From Paramecium sonneborni (Eukaryota > Ciliophora > Oligohymenophorea > Peniculida > Parameciidae): 64,000 bases of DNA. The DNA is taken from assembly GCA_905182985.1 (NCBI GenBank), contig CAJJDN010000003.1:321163-385162 (forward strand). Reading direction: 5' to 3'. Position numbers and translations under genes: made by a program. Below the pieces are notes generated by a model. The model searched no databases, was not told where the DNA came from, and was given only the letters and a program-made list of their open reading frames with translations. Shown in pieces: positions 14,876 to 26,630 of the stretch; the first letter of the stretch is position 1; each line of letters starts with the position of its first letter.

Positions 14876-15821
14876 TTTATATGGATTTATTAATAATAAA
14901 TATTTCTTCATTTAAATATTAAACTTATCAATTTCATTTTACTTGTACTTCTATATTTAAAAATAGATTTTTACAATTTTTTAAATTTATGTATTAATTT
15001 CTATATTTTGGAAAACTATAGAATTTTTTTCTTTTTATCTAAATTCAAAAACAAGTAATAGATGTGATTAGAAAAATAGCAGATTTAAAGGAAAAAAGAA
15101 CTTTATTTACATATTAATAATCATTCTAGTCATAGACTTATTAAAAATGCTTAAAAAAGGAAATAAATTTTTGTCATTGAAATTATGAGAATTTTGAATA
15201 ATAATTTAAAAATAAAAAAAGAAGTTTTAAATTAATTAAAGGTATCTAGAAAATAATTTGAATTCTTAAATCTTTATTTTTGTCAAGCTTGCTCTTTTAT
15301 ATTCTTTTAAAAGATTGATAATTAACTCAAACTATTTAATTGAGGAATAATAAAATTATGCTCATTTTCTTTTATCAAAAAATCTACTATCATTATTAAA
15401 TAAACTAAATAACATAGCTTATAGAATGCAATCGAATCTCTATGATATCAAGTAAATATTTAAAAAATTTTATTAAAAGACTATTCTAACTATATGTAAA
15501 TTAAAGGGAATTTAAATGATATAAATATACCAGTGTTATTATGAAGGCAACTATCCCATTCGTTAAGTGGTTGATTTTTTTATTTTTACTTTACTAAATT
15601 TTTTTTTTATTTTTTAAGGTCCCTTAACCATTTTATTAAAAGTACATAAATTTACTGGATTTTATTCTATACTCTTTTTTTAACAAAAGGGTCATTTTAA
15701 AGTAAGACAGAATTTGGAATTGAAAAAAGTTTATTAAAGGCTGATTGAATCTATAAAAAAATAAATACTGTAAAATAGTGAGTTAAATATAGAATCATGT
15801 TTTACAATATAAGAATATAAA
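14876..15821 (-). other. Mostly unassigned 0.95 kb; possible small reverse-strand exon near 15283-15430
   Basis: No full gene could be built here. One reverse-strand stretch ending in a TGA at 15283-15285 has coding-like composition (FLIKENEHNFIIPQLNSL, then SQLSIFQKNIKEQA). It lacks a clean start; an in-frame TGA lies just upstream near 15450. It may be the last exon of a small gene or a remnant. The rest is AT-rich with homopolymer tracts. Confidence 0.3.
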
Positions 15822-16214
15822 TCAATTAACTCTAGTTGTTTTAGAAAGATCAAATAGTTATTTATTAGTATTTCTCTGTTTAGGCAATGATCTTTAATGT
15901 ATTCGATAGCAAGGTTTTGTTTATTGAATGAAGCACTTTTATTAAACCATCTAATTGAGTTGAAAAGTAACATCATTAGGATCCATATAATCAAAATTTT
16001 GTACAAGGTCTAATGTTGTAACTTTTAAAGTATTCAGAAAGGGATCTTTGCTGAGGGAATAATCAATTTTAGGGAAATGTATATTTTAAGATTTTTGAGA
16101 CTTTCTATTTTATCTCTGTGAGCTATATTTTTTAGGTTGTAAATCGATGAAAAATTCATTAAACTCATTTGTTTATTATTCCATTGTCCTCATTGATTTT
16201 CTTGTTTTAATCAT
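15822..16214 (-). CDS. Small hypothetical protein, 130 aa
   Basis: An intronless reverse-strand frame from ATG (16212-16214) to TGA (15822-15824). The protein starts MIKTRKSMRTMEQQ, is polar and Gln-rich (Gln mostly TAA/TAG), and contains HFPKIDYSLSKDPFLNTLKV, which looks like a folded core. No domain, signal peptide or TM segment was recognised. The 90-residue standard-code ORF at 15734-16006 overlaps it in another frame and is a shadow. It lies between the 130-residue Lys-rich gene and the CDC50 gene, all on the same strand. Confidence 0.7.
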
Positions 16215-16378
16215 TTCTCAAAATTAAATTATATATATATAACTCATTAAGATAAATATATAGAAGATTTTATTGATAGATTAATTAATTTCTTTTATAT
16301 AGAGATATGTTATATAGAAAAATGAATTAAATAAAAATGATTTATTTTTAATAATAACTTTTATATTTCTAAAAACTA

Positions 16379-17724
16379 TCAATCGGATTTTTCTTTAAGT
16401 TTTAAATCAGCATGTATTTTTTATTCATGTTTTTCTCTTTTTTCTACAATTCTATGTTTAATATAAATAATGAGAGCACTTAAGAATTAGACCCCTGCAG
16501 TAGCAATAAGTAAATATCCAAAAGAAAAATTCTTACTACCGAAAGAAGATAGTGTAGTAACTATAAGATACTTTTCTCCCCCAAAAATCTAGGTTGGATA
16601 ATCTAAAGGAGATTATTCAAGAAATTACTATTTTAAATAACAACACTATAATTTCCAGCTGATAAATCATTATCATATCTCGCGTATAATTTTCTCACTA
16701 AAGGTAATGATTGAATATTAAACCAATTTATTATTTTTTCTATATTTTAAATAAGAATATGATTACCATCATCTAGATCTAACCATTATCTAAATTATGA
16801 ATTTTAGGTTCTTGAATATTTGTATTCTAAATCAACCGAAAATGCTATTGCTGTTGAATTGAGAGCTAAAGATGTAGCCTCATTACCCTTAACTTCAAAG
16901 AGTAAAAAGGAATCTAAATATCAAATAATATAAATACCATTAAAAATATATTTAGAAGCTATGCCACAAGGATTAACTTTTTTATTTAAATCTACCATAA
17001 AACCAGCATAACTTCTATTAAATTCTAAAGGTCTTTAAAGAGATTCAAATGATTATGTATCAGGACAATAAACATCATATTCTTCATCTGTTAATTCTTG
17101 ACCCTTCATTTATTTTGGACTAATTGACTATGCAAAACTAAATTTATTCAATTTCTAATTTTACTCAGAATGACTAGTGTAAAACTCATTTAATTCATAA
17201 TATAAAAAAAAGGGTCCATAAGTATTTTTTTCAATAAAGAACTGAACAATACACTATTGTTTACCTTCACATTCTTTTCCATAATTTAATCTAATCTATA
17301 TAAATATACATTCACTTCTTACTTCTGTAATACTGCCAGCTATTCCAACAAAAACTAAACCAAATATTAGAAAGTAAAAACAGCAGACAATGTTACAAAA
17401 TAAACTACATTTTCCTGTTGGTAATACAGGCATTCCTTATATATAATCTCCAGAATATTTTTGCCAAAGATTCATTTCATCTTCTTTTGTTGGATATAAA
17501 AAATCATCATCCTTAAATGCTTCATAAGGGTCAGTAGAAGCTCTTATTAATTTCAATCGTTGATCTTCTCCTTTTCTGTCTTCAGACATTTGCTTTCATT
17601 TTATTAATTATATTACACCCATAGTCATCGTTTATGGTAAGAATAATCCATGAACATTAGGAGTATTGGATCCTGAAAATTAATCATCATGAACTTAGTT
17701 TTAAGGTTGTTTTGACTATTTCAT
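16379..17724 (-). CDS. CDC50/LEM3-family flippase beta subunit
   Basis: A CDC50-family protein, the accessory subunit needed for ER exit and activity of P4-ATPases. The protein has a cytosolic N-terminus, TM1 (CNIVCCFYFLIFGLVFVGIA), a lumenal domain with the family motif NPCGIASKYIFN near 16950, then the conserved C-terminal block GEKYLIVTTLSSFGSKNFSF and TM2. It ends at TGA 16379-16381. Two starts are possible: ATG 17587-17589 (MSEDRKGED), or ATG 17722-17724 joined through a 24-nt GT..AAG intron that keeps the frame and adds 36 polar residues. I give the longer form. The P4-ATPase at 9054-12921 is its natural partner, although three other genes lie between. Which ATPase it serves cannot be told from position alone. 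Confidence 0.88.
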
Positions 17725-17827
17725 TATTTTTATAATATAAGAATTAAGCAGATCAATATATTTTAATCATTTTATTTTATAACACAAATCTTAGTCTACT
17801 CTACAATTCTTATTTAACTGCAGCATT

Positions 17828-18016
17828 TCACAATACTCTTTCTAAATTATCAAAAATGAATAATCTCCTCAATAAACCAATAGTTTCAGGTATACATAAA
17901 TGTTGATTCTCTTTTAGTTATTTATAACTCAAATCTTATTAACTTAGTATTTTAAATACAAGAATATCTTTGAGGCCAATTTATTTTTCATTTTTATAAA
18001 TATTCATATCAAACAT
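17828..18016 (-). CDS. Very small hypothetical protein, 62 aa
   Basis: A reverse-strand frame of 63 codons from ATG (18014-18016) to TGA (17828-17830). Its composition is protein-like: MFDMNIYKNEKQIGLKDIL, later IPETIGLLRRLFIFDNLE. No domain was recognised. It may continue through an intron past the TGA, since further open codons follow. Confidence is limited by the short length. Confidence 0.4.
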
Positions 18017-18256
18017 CACTACCTAATACATAAACAATCTTTATTAATTTTCATTTCTATACTTTACAAATAAGGTTCCTTTTAAAATATCACTCCAGTT
18101 ATAAAAAAACTGCATCTAATAGTTCATTTATTAATGATGAAGAGTTTATTAACTGAAGCCAAAAAATAAAATAATAAATCAGAAGAAATCTTTGTTAATA
18201 TATATGTCCGAATAAATAAATGTAAAAAATTAATTTTTGATTATAGATTTATAATT

Positions 18257-19146
18257 TCATGTGGAGACAATAAATTTTTAAACTTTATTAACTTGTTCTT
18301 TTTGATTAATTCTATATAATGTTATAGCATCTTTTTCTTAAGCTAGCTTTATATTTTCTTCATTGTATTCTAATATATCCTTTTCTTTAATTTTGTACTC
18401 TTCAATTAAATATTTTATAAACTAATCTTTGCTCAAAGCATTTTCATTAATATTCAATATGTAATATTTATTTAATTCAGAGTTGTTTTAATTCTCATCC
18501 TTCTTTTATTTATTTTTTTTATTATTTTTTTTCATATTCCTTTAGTTTTGTTGTTTATCTGTTTAATCCTTCTTTGGATTGTCTTTTTAATTTATTTTTT
18601 CTTCATTATAAATCTAAGCTTAACCTTTTGCTTTTTCTTTTACGGATTTAACTTTTTCACAATCTAAAACTTGTTATTCGTCATTTTTGTTCTGTTATTT
18701 CTTATTTGGATCTTAGTTACGATTTTATTATTTTCTAAATTCTTTTTAATTTTTTTATTATTGTTATTGTTATTCTTAATTTTTTCTATATTGCTTTAAA
18801 TATTATTCAGAAATTGCTGCATCATATGAATTATTAGAATAATAAATATTCTAATTCTCTTAAATCAAACAAGTATTCATATTAAATTTCATATATTTTT
18901 TCCCATCCTTTGATAATACAATCCAACCACTTGGTTAACCTTCAGAATTATAATAGCAACCATTTAAATCACACCAACTAAATTCAAACATTTTATTTAC
19001 CCTCCGTCATCATCCTATAAATAAATTGTACTTTCCTTTTCATTTGGAAGCCTAAATCCTTTATGATTTTTAATTTCCTCATATTTATAGAATTTCTTTG
19101 GATCATGTTATTCAAACAGAAATTGCGAGAAATCTGATTCTGTCAT
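18257..19146 (-). CDS. Gln/Asn-rich protein with a Trp/Gly-containing N-terminal module, ~289 aa
   Basis: The ATG at 19144-19146 gives MTESDFSQFLFEQHDPKKFY. A 23-nt intron (about 18990-19012) then joins to GGWCDLNGCYYNSEG, followed by GWIVLSKDGKKYMKFNMN. After this compact N-terminal unit comes a long charged Gln/Asn/Lys-rich stretch (YRKNQEQQQQQQKNQKEF), then an acidic/basic helical C-terminus (KYLIEEYKIKEKDILEYNEE) ending at TGA 18257-18259. The Gln run is written almost entirely with TAA. I do not recognise the N-terminal unit. A coiled coil is likely in the C-terminal half. Confidence 0.72.
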
Positions 19147-19478
19147 ATTTTTTTGTATATTTATTTATTAAAGAATTTATATTCAAATTTATTGATTTTA
19201 TTTTTCTATGTCTTTTGAATATTAAATTATTAATTTCCGATTTAAAATTCAAATAGCAAGGAAAACACGACAAGTACATTTTATTTCTTACTAAGAAATT
19301 CAAAAGGAAAATTAATAAAATATTATATATTTATACACTAATTTATCAATAATAATTAATTTAAGATAAATCAATAACTTGATTATTTCAATATCAATCA
19401 TTAATTATAATTGTTGATTTAAAATATAATTATTACTTAAATAAATTCAAATAAAGTATTAAGATAGGTTCTGAAGAG

Positions 19479-20011
19479 ATGCCAAATAAAGCATATAATT
19501 TAAAATAGGAAGACTAGAATTCCACCTTAGATAACATAAAATAATTAGACATAAAATTAATCAGATTTAATGAATATTCCAATAAGAATGATTCAAAGTT
19601 AAATAAGTTCTCATGAAAATACTAACTAATCCAACCTCAATTAAAATTAAACAAATTTGAAAAAATAATAATAATTTTAATCTAATTGAACATCTTAAAA
19701 TGAGTAAAATAAATTGAATCATAAAAAATGATAATAGAGAGAGATTAGTTGATAATTCTTTTTTAAAGAAAGATAAATAATAAAAAAATGAGCCGATAAC
19801 TATTGTTCTGCTAAAAAAGCCTGCTGAAGAATTTTAAGAATAAATAATAATTTAATAAAGATCTGAATAACAGCCTAAAAAAGATGATAATGTTTTATGT
19901 GGTAATATAGATCAAAGGTCTATTAATTAAGATGCTAATAATAATGTATAAAAGAATAACCTTTCGTTGAATAAAATTGTACAGCATCTCTATTAAAGAA
20001 TAAAAGATTGA
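19479..20011 (+). other. Possible Q/N-rich gene, frame not resolved
   Basis: Forward-strand sequence with coding-like composition in different frames. ATG 19479 gives MPNKAYNLKQEDQNSTLDN and stops near 19614. A second frame runs to a TGA at 19687-19689. A third (VDNSFLKKDKQQKNEPITIV, then LLKKPAEEF) runs to TGA 20009-20011, and past that TGA the same frame stays open to 20111. No GT..AG pair of normal length joins these frames. Either it is a decayed gene or I have missed an exon. Low-complexity Asn/Gln composition makes several frames look plausible, so I do not name a protein. Confidence 0.35.
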
Positions 20012-20238
20012 AATACAATAAACATAAGCAAAGAATTTATCAATTTTTAGGATTTCGTGTTTCTCCTTTTGTTAAGAAAACTTCAATTTAAAATTAACTT
20101 AATATATAGATGATAGTGAGAATGCTGTAGGAGTTGTCAGATATAAATTGATATAGTATTGCGGATCAATTTATTAATTTATTGAAATATATATATAAAT
20201 ATATTTACATAAATTTACATATAATATTGTGTAAATTT

Positions 20239-21485
20239 TCAATATGGAGCTTTGTATTTAGGGTTATCTGTTAAATTTCCTCTAATGGATTATTCTAATT
20301 CAATTGATTAGAAGAGAGATTTGAAATTACCAGCACCAAAACCTGAATGATTTCTTCTTTAAATGATTTCTATAAATAATGTTGGTCTATCTTCTAATGG
20401 TTTAGTAAATATTTATAAAAGATATCCTAAAAATAATAAAAAAGTATAATACCTTTATCATCATAATCAACTAAAATCTTATTCTTTTAAATGAGATCAA
20501 TATCTTCAGAAATCTTGAAATTCATATGAGGAATGTTTTTTCTTAAATTATCATAATAAGTATCAGGAATAGATAGAAAATCAAGTCCTCTAGCTCTCAT
20601 AGCTTCAACTTCTTTTAAAATGTTATCTGTTTTTAATGCAATATGTTAAACCTAAAATAAAAAATATAATTACTCCAGGTCCACTGTAATAATCAACATA
20701 TTCTTAAATTTAAGATACTTTTTTGCCATGAGCAGGTTCATTAATAGGCATTTTGATGACTTCATCAAAATCTGAAACAACAATAGATTAAAGTGATGAA
20801 TAATCAGTGTGAAGAATAGAATCATCAACTGACCAAAATCTGTGGAAATCTAAAGTTTTTTCATACCATTCAGCAACAGGAACCATTTCATGTTCAGGTT
20901 GATTACCAACAACATGATCTACTAATAAAAACTCAACAGGTGGTAAAAGTGTATTAATAGGATCGATTTTAGGATGTCTTGTAAATCCAGGTAAAAAGAA
21001 ACCCTTATAATCATTTCTTTAGACAAAAGTATGAATAGTATCACCATATGTCTAAATGGAAGCTAATATAACACTTCCATGTTCATCTTTATCTTCTGTA
21101 GGTGGTCTAATTGATTTCGCTCCTTTAGCCATTGCTTTATCATAAAGAGCTCTAGTATCTTCTACTCTAAATGCTACATCTCTAACACCATCCCCATGTT
21201 TAGATTAATGTGTATTCATTATTTCATTTTATGGACCATATGGACTGGAAAAAGCAAAGAAGACTCCTTCTCCATTTCTTAGAACATGTGTTACTACATC
21301 TCTTACTCCTGTTTCAAGTCCTCTATTAAATTATACATATTGAAATACCTATAAGCATAATATTGAAATCCAAAGCGTGTCACATAAAAAGATGCTGCTT
21401 AAAGAGCATTTCCAACCCAAAAATGAATATGATCGAATCCATAGAATTTTCCTCCTTCAGGTCTTTGTTTAAGTTAATCAGCCAT
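20239..21485 (-). CDS. HPD: 4-hydroxyphenylpyruvate dioxygenase
   Basis: Fe(II)-dependent enzyme that converts 4-hydroxyphenylpyruvate to homogentisate in tyrosine breakdown. From ATG 21483-21485 the protein reads MADQLKQRPEGGKFYGFDHI then HFWVGNALQAASFYVTRFGF. The iron-site regions are visible: VDHVVGNQPEHEM near 20920 (first His), the HIALKT segment near 20645 (second His), and FIEIIQRRNHSGFGAGNF near 20350 (Glu). It ends NPKYKAPY at TGA 20239-20241. Three introns of about 22-26 nt, near 20430, 20660 and 21335, restore the frame. Length of about 390 residues is normal for the family. Its neighbours are unrelated, so this is not a pathway cluster. Confidence 0.95.
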
Positions 21486-21978
21486 TGTCTTTCAATATTT
21501 TTAATATATCTTATGATATAAATTTATGTGGCATATATATATGATGAATTATTAATAATGACGTATGATTTTTATTTAATTCAATATCATTTTTTAATAA
21601 ATTACATTACACATTATATAATCTCATATAACTTTTAACTTAAATGAAGAATTTACTATTTTCCAAAAAATAAGTTTCTTCAATATATCTCAATAATTTA
21701 GTTTATATCTTATAAATACAATTTAACATATAAAATCATTTAATTAAATCATATAGCTTTATTCAAAAATTACCATTATCTTTAACTAAAGATCTTTTTA
21801 CTTTTTATATACTAATTTTGATTAATTTGTTGAAAATAACTTATAATATATAGTTGAAATGTTATTTCAAAAGATATTACATAAATTTTAGATATTTTAT
21901 TTCCATATCAAAATCTTAATGATGAATATTATTTTGTATTAAAATAAAAATGATAAAAATTTTGAAAATGGCTGAAAT
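21486..21978 (-). other. Intergenic stretch, nothing seen
   Basis: About 490 bp of AT-rich sequence between two reverse-strand genes. It must hold the HPD promoter close to 21490-21540, where a TATA-rich tract (atatatatatg) occurs. No open frame of coding character was found on either strand. Confidence 0.5.
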
Positions 21979-23341
21979 TCAATTGGGAATTGGTTAATTT
22001 TTTTCAAACGAGACTAAACTAGCTTTTCCTCCAAAAACATAATCATATAATTCTTCCATTTTATCAAAAAATTCTTTTCTGTTCTCTTCAATATTTTAAT
22101 ATTAATCCACTTCCTCTTCATCTGATCTCATATCTGTATCAAATAAGATTGTTGTTAATCCTTTTGTTCTAATTTAACCTTCTCTATAATAGTGACCTCT
22201 AAATGATTTTAATTCCTATTTATCCAATTATTTTATTTATTATTTAGAAGCATTATTACAAACTTTATGTGTAGCTGTTGATATTAAATCATAAGAATTT
22301 AATTTTAATTTATTAGTTTCAGATTCAATTGTTTCTGTATTAATAATCTCTTCAGATTACATTTTTTATTATTCTTATTGTTAAAGTTAATTTGATTTTT
22401 TTTTCACTTGTTTTTTTTCTTCATTTTTTTTTGTTTTCTTAATTAACATTGAATATTCTTCCCAATCAGATTTGGCTGCACATTCTTAGAATAAGTTATA
22501 TTTTGATTACCAATCATTTTCCCAAATTAATAATTAATAGATTTTTGATGATTTATTTTTATCAATTTAAGGAGATAATAATGGATGTCTACCAATTTAT
22601 TCTTAATACAAATTTATGCTAATTTATTTTAATTCATTAACATAATCAAGAAAAAATGCAATTTTTTTAAATTCTCTTCTATTAATAACTTTTCTATAAT
22701 GTTAAAATCTATCAATTCTTTCATCTTCATGATGTTCTGCCTGTATTAATAATAATTATTCAAACTTTTCAGCTGATCGTTTCAACTCTTAAACTAAATA
22801 ATCATCTAGATGTTTAGTAATTTCTACAGCTCTTAATAGAATATGTATAGAGACATAACTTATTCTGCTATGAAATCTTTCTTATCCTAATTATCTATAT
22901 TTAACTTTAATTTGATTAAAAAAAGATTAGCATAATAGTTTAATTGCTTATAATAAGAAATTACCAACCAATTTGCTATATTGATTGACATACAATCTAA
23001 AAAATAAATTTATAGATAAGTATACTTTTTTCCTGTCAATTTAAAGAATTCTTCATTTCCAGCTTTATGTCGTCCTCTACATCTTACTCCTGTTGCATAT
23101 AAAGCTTTTAGTTCATCTTAGGATAACTCTTCTTTATAATTAGTAAACATTTCCCATCTAAAATAGTTAAATTTAATAACTTTTTTTTTAAATCAAAAGT
23201 ATTTTACACTTTTATTCCAGTTGTTAATTCAAAAATACGAGCAACTTAAGTCCAACTTTTACAGTTTTTTCCTCCATATGTTTCTACTACTTCAATTAAT
23301 TGTTTCTAAATATCTTCATTATATTGAGTCCGAGCAGACAT
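21979..23341 (-). CDS. SANT/Myb-like N-terminal domain protein with charged coiled-coil region
   Basis: The ATG at 23339-23341 gives MSARTQYNEDIQKQLIEVVE, then TYGGKNCKSWTQVARIFEL. The W spacing and YG-K motif resemble one SANT/Myb-type helix bundle. At least one short intron follows (about 23160-23185), then a conserved-looking block (RWEMFTNYKEELSQDELKAL, CRGRHKAGNEEFFKLTGKKY) and a helical region. A Lys/Gln-rich stretch (KKTKKNEEKKQVKKKSNQLQ) precedes an acidic C-terminus (LFDTDMRSDEEEVDQYQN), ending at TGA 21979-21981. This suggests a nuclear DNA- or histone-binding protein, but that is inference from one weak domain. Exon joins in the first third are uncertain. Confidence 0.65.
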
Positions 23342-23565
23342 GATAGTAGATAAAATTAATTTCTTATTTTCATCATCTATACATTTAGAATACAATTTTT
23401 GGAAAATTATTTTATGCCTAAATCAAATTTTTGGCATCCTTTATTTTTATATATATATTTTTTTTTTTCCTAAAGATAATAATATCAAAGGGTATACATT
23501 CATTGTATACATATTTTTCAAGAAGAGATTTATTTTATATATATTATAAATCCGTTTTTATTAAT

Positions 23566-24228
23566 ATGTAAAAATTATACATATTAGCGCTGCTATTGGC
23601 GATTGTGATAGCTTAAGAGAGTTTTCTTGAAAAATAAAAGCATGTGAAATAATAGAAGGATTTATCAACAGAAATATATACAATAAAAAAAAAAGGATTA
23701 CCAACATTTTTAGGAAGAAGTTCAGATGACTCAATAAAAGAATAATTATCATCTCTCTTGAATTATGAAGAAGCTCTTAAATTGAGTCCTTCTGAAACAA
23801 GTGAACATACAATTAAATTTGTGGAATCAATGTTTATTATTGATTAACCAAATTAAAATGCAGTTAGAGCTACAGAAAAACCAGATTATAATCTTCTTGA
23901 GACTAATAAACCATAAAAAAAAGTATACAGCAATGAAAAAGTTAATACATTTTAAGATGGTTGTATTTATGTTTTTAGTGAATGCAATTTTAAAGGTGAA
24001 CATGCAAAATCATGTCCAGGATAAAATGTTACATTTTTTGGATTCCCATTTGAAGTTTTATCAATTCATATACCAGAAGGAGGATCTTTGAGTTTAATTT
24101 AAGAAAATGGAACAACTGCTTATACAGTTACTAATAAATGTATGAGAAGTAAACCTATTGAATTCCTTTTTGTTTAAGGAGCAATTTAATAATCATTTGG
24201 AAATGGTGATATATTCATAGACTAATGA
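23566..24228 (+). CDS. Secreted protein with beta/gamma-crystallin-like domain, 220 aa
   Basis: A single forward frame of 221 codons from ATG 23566 to TGA 24226-24228. It has a strong signal peptide (MQKLYILALLLAIVIAQ), a charged propeptide-like stretch of about 110 residues, then a Cys-containing domain: GCIYVFSECNFKGEHAKSC, then FEVLSIHIPEGGSLSLIQEN. The pattern Y-x-F-x3-NF-x-G and the later I-x-V-P-x-G-x-x-L match beta/gamma-crystallin Greek-key motifs. In Tetrahymena, secreted proteins with such a domain (GRT/IGR families) are cargo of dense-core mucocysts. A role in Paramecium trichocysts or other secretory granules is therefore a reasonable inference, not shown here. No intron is needed. 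Confidence 0.78.
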
Positions 24229-24268
24229 TAATATTCATTAAAAACGATCAAATTTTATTTCATGAAAT

Positions 24269-26389
24269 TCATTCTTGATGTTCATTATTTTAAACAATTC
24301 TTGATTATTAAATATTGCTTTAGAATATTTTTGATTAATTCAATCTTCTAATTTCTAATACTGTTTATTTGACTTCGTCTTTGACTTATTATTTTTCATT
24401 ATCAAATTTACTATCTATAATATATCTATTATATAATAGAAATTATAATTACCTTTCAAACTTTGTTTGTTTATCCTCTTCTCTAATAAGATGTTCTTCA
24501 TCAAATTCAGGAAGATATGGATCTTCGATATTATTCTCATATCTTAATTGAGATTGAAAAATAAAAGGAATCTAAAATTAGAAAAAAGGACTCTTTCCAA
24601 AATGACTAAATTTAATTTATCTCAATTAATCATAACTGACGATCCCATGAGTACAAAGAATTTAAGCCAATACTTTTAAAAATTCATTAAGACTTAATCT
24701 TTCTGCACAAAGAGACATCATTTAAATAATTTAAGATCCTTCTCTCACAGTAAATTTTTATACCCTTATTAAAAAAGTAATAAAACTCAAATAGAAGAGT
24801 TTATTTTCTAATTATAAAATAAAAGAGGATACTTTAATCTCTCACTTTTTCAGCTGATCTATACAATACACACATTATACAATAAGATAAAACTAAGCCT
24901 AAGACTTATAAATATCCTACAGGTTCAATCCAAATCATTGTTAGATATACAATTATTAATTCTGTAAAAATGCCACTAAAAAAATAAGTTTGTACGTTCC
25001 ATAAGAACATTAATTTAAATGAACTATGTAGTTATTCATATAAATTACAATATTTTAAGTAATTGAAACATTCCCAAAAATATAGTTATCCATACATAAT
25101 AGGATACATGCGACATTTCTAATTTATAGCCTTAAGAAAATAAATTGTCATATTCATGATTATAAAAAGCACCACAGAAACAAAATATTCCTTCAAAAAA
25201 TGAAATAATTAATTGAATATATGGAGTTTCATCATCCCAAATATATTCATGAATTCCATAATCTTCAAAAAGAATTTCAAATTAAAGATTCAGATACTTA
25301 TCAGTACCAAATAATTCTTTATATTATTGATGTTATAGTTAGATTTCATAAATCTTCTCTTTAATTAATCTCCTAAGTAAAGTATCTTCTTCTTTATAAA
25401 TGGCAGGATCATCAACAGCTTATCAGAATATTCTATTAAAATTACCTTCTTTATTAAAATTAAATATTTTGAATTACTCCATATATTAAAAACTGTATGT
25501 TAGATGGTTATCAAAATAATCCTTAATTAAAGCTCTAAGTTCTTTTTATGACAGACCATCAATTTACATAGAATTAGTCTCACAATGTATCCTTAATTAA
25601 GCCTCTAAATATTTGCTGAATAAACTGTTGACTACACATAAACTGTAAGTGATTTTATCAGGTTCATCAGCTATATAATTAGACCAAGAAACTCTATCAA
25701 TAAAAGCTTTTTATGTTTAATGCATTTTCATTGACAAAACTTTAAACATCCAAATTCCTAGAGTATGAGAAGCTGCTGCACCAATAACCATTAAAAGAGG
25801 TTACCAATCAAAAGTTTTTTAAATAGAAAGATATTTGTTCTAGAAAGCTGTACCAGGAATGAGTACTATCCAATCTTCTAATAAATAGACTAAACCCATA
25901 AGCAAAAATGAACAAAATATTGTATTAGGTGTCACATTGTTAATCCAACTTCGAAAAAAGGCTCTGAATAACTAATAGAGGGCTAAATAGTGGACTATAC
26001 TGTAATAGGCTAACTTATATTTTATTCTATTATTACTGCATGAATAGTTAATGCTAATTGAATAAATTCGAATATTGCACAAGTGAAAACAAGAGAAAAT
26101 GAAAAACGGAATGGTTAAGCTAATTCATGAGGTGAATTCTTAGTTGGATGTTGTAAAATCACAATCTTGCTATTATATAAAAACCATATATTTACTAAAT
26201 AAAAGCTATAAAGAAGGCAGCTATGCACCACAATCTTAAAAAAAATTAAGAAGCATAAAGAGCAGCAACATCTGTTTTAATTAGATACCGTAAAAGTGAT
26301 ATTGAAATTATTGGTTGTGATCCAAGCCATCCAACAGAATAAACAATATTTTATAACATTATTAAATTAACTATTTCTAGACTATTCAT
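24269..26389 (-). CDS. Multi-pass membrane protein of unknown function, ~650-690 aa
   Basis: The ATG at 26387-26389 opens MNSLEIVNLIMLQNIVYSVG, followed by several hydrophobic segments (LRLWCIAAFFIAFI, FRFSFSLVFTCAIFEFIQLA, then helices near 25800 and 24950). A cytosolic central part contains an acidic patch (KAFIDRVSWSNYIADEPDKI). A 26-nt intron near 26195 is needed, and others are likely. The C-terminal 150 residues are soluble and helical (DPYLPEFDEEHLIREEDKQT), ending at TGA 24269-24271. The gene converges on the crystallin-like gene with only 40 bp between the two stops. I did not recognise the family. Several ion-channel-like or receptor-like families share this layout. Confidence 0.65.
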
Positions 26390-26581
26390 AATAAAAATGC
26401 AGATTTTATCATTTGAATTTTTTAAGGATTTTTTTAAAAACTGTCCTTTTTAAAGTCTTATTTAATCTTTATGAAAATGATATTTATTCTCTTTCATTTC
26501 ATACTAATTAAAATTGAGAGTTCTTCTTTAGAGCTAATGATTTATGAAAAAATTATATAAAACTTTATTTTTATTATTATT

Positions 26582-26630
26582 ATACTTCTTAAGAAGTATC
26601 AAAATATATTATATACTTCATAAGAAGTAT
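26582..26630. repeat. Pair of 18-bp palindromes at the 3' end of a phosphatase gene
   Basis: ATACTTCTTAAGAAGTAT at 26582-26599 is a perfect palindrome. ATACTTCATAAGAAGTAT at 26613-26630 differs at one central base. The second copy contains the phosphatase stop codon (26618-26620) and encodes its last residues; the first lies in the presumed 3' UTR. Either copy could form a hairpin in RNA, or the pair may be a short local duplication of the gene end. Confidence 0.75.

Noticed and set aside
15734..16006. 90-residue hydrophobic ORF on the reverse strand
   Set aside because: It is a frame shadow of the 130-residue gene at 15822-16214, which has better composition and uses TAA/TAG as Gln.
20009..20011. 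In-frame TGA as a possible selenocysteine codon
   Set aside because: The locus has unresolved frames and no conserved Sec context or visible SECIS-like hairpin. Decay or a missed intron is simpler.
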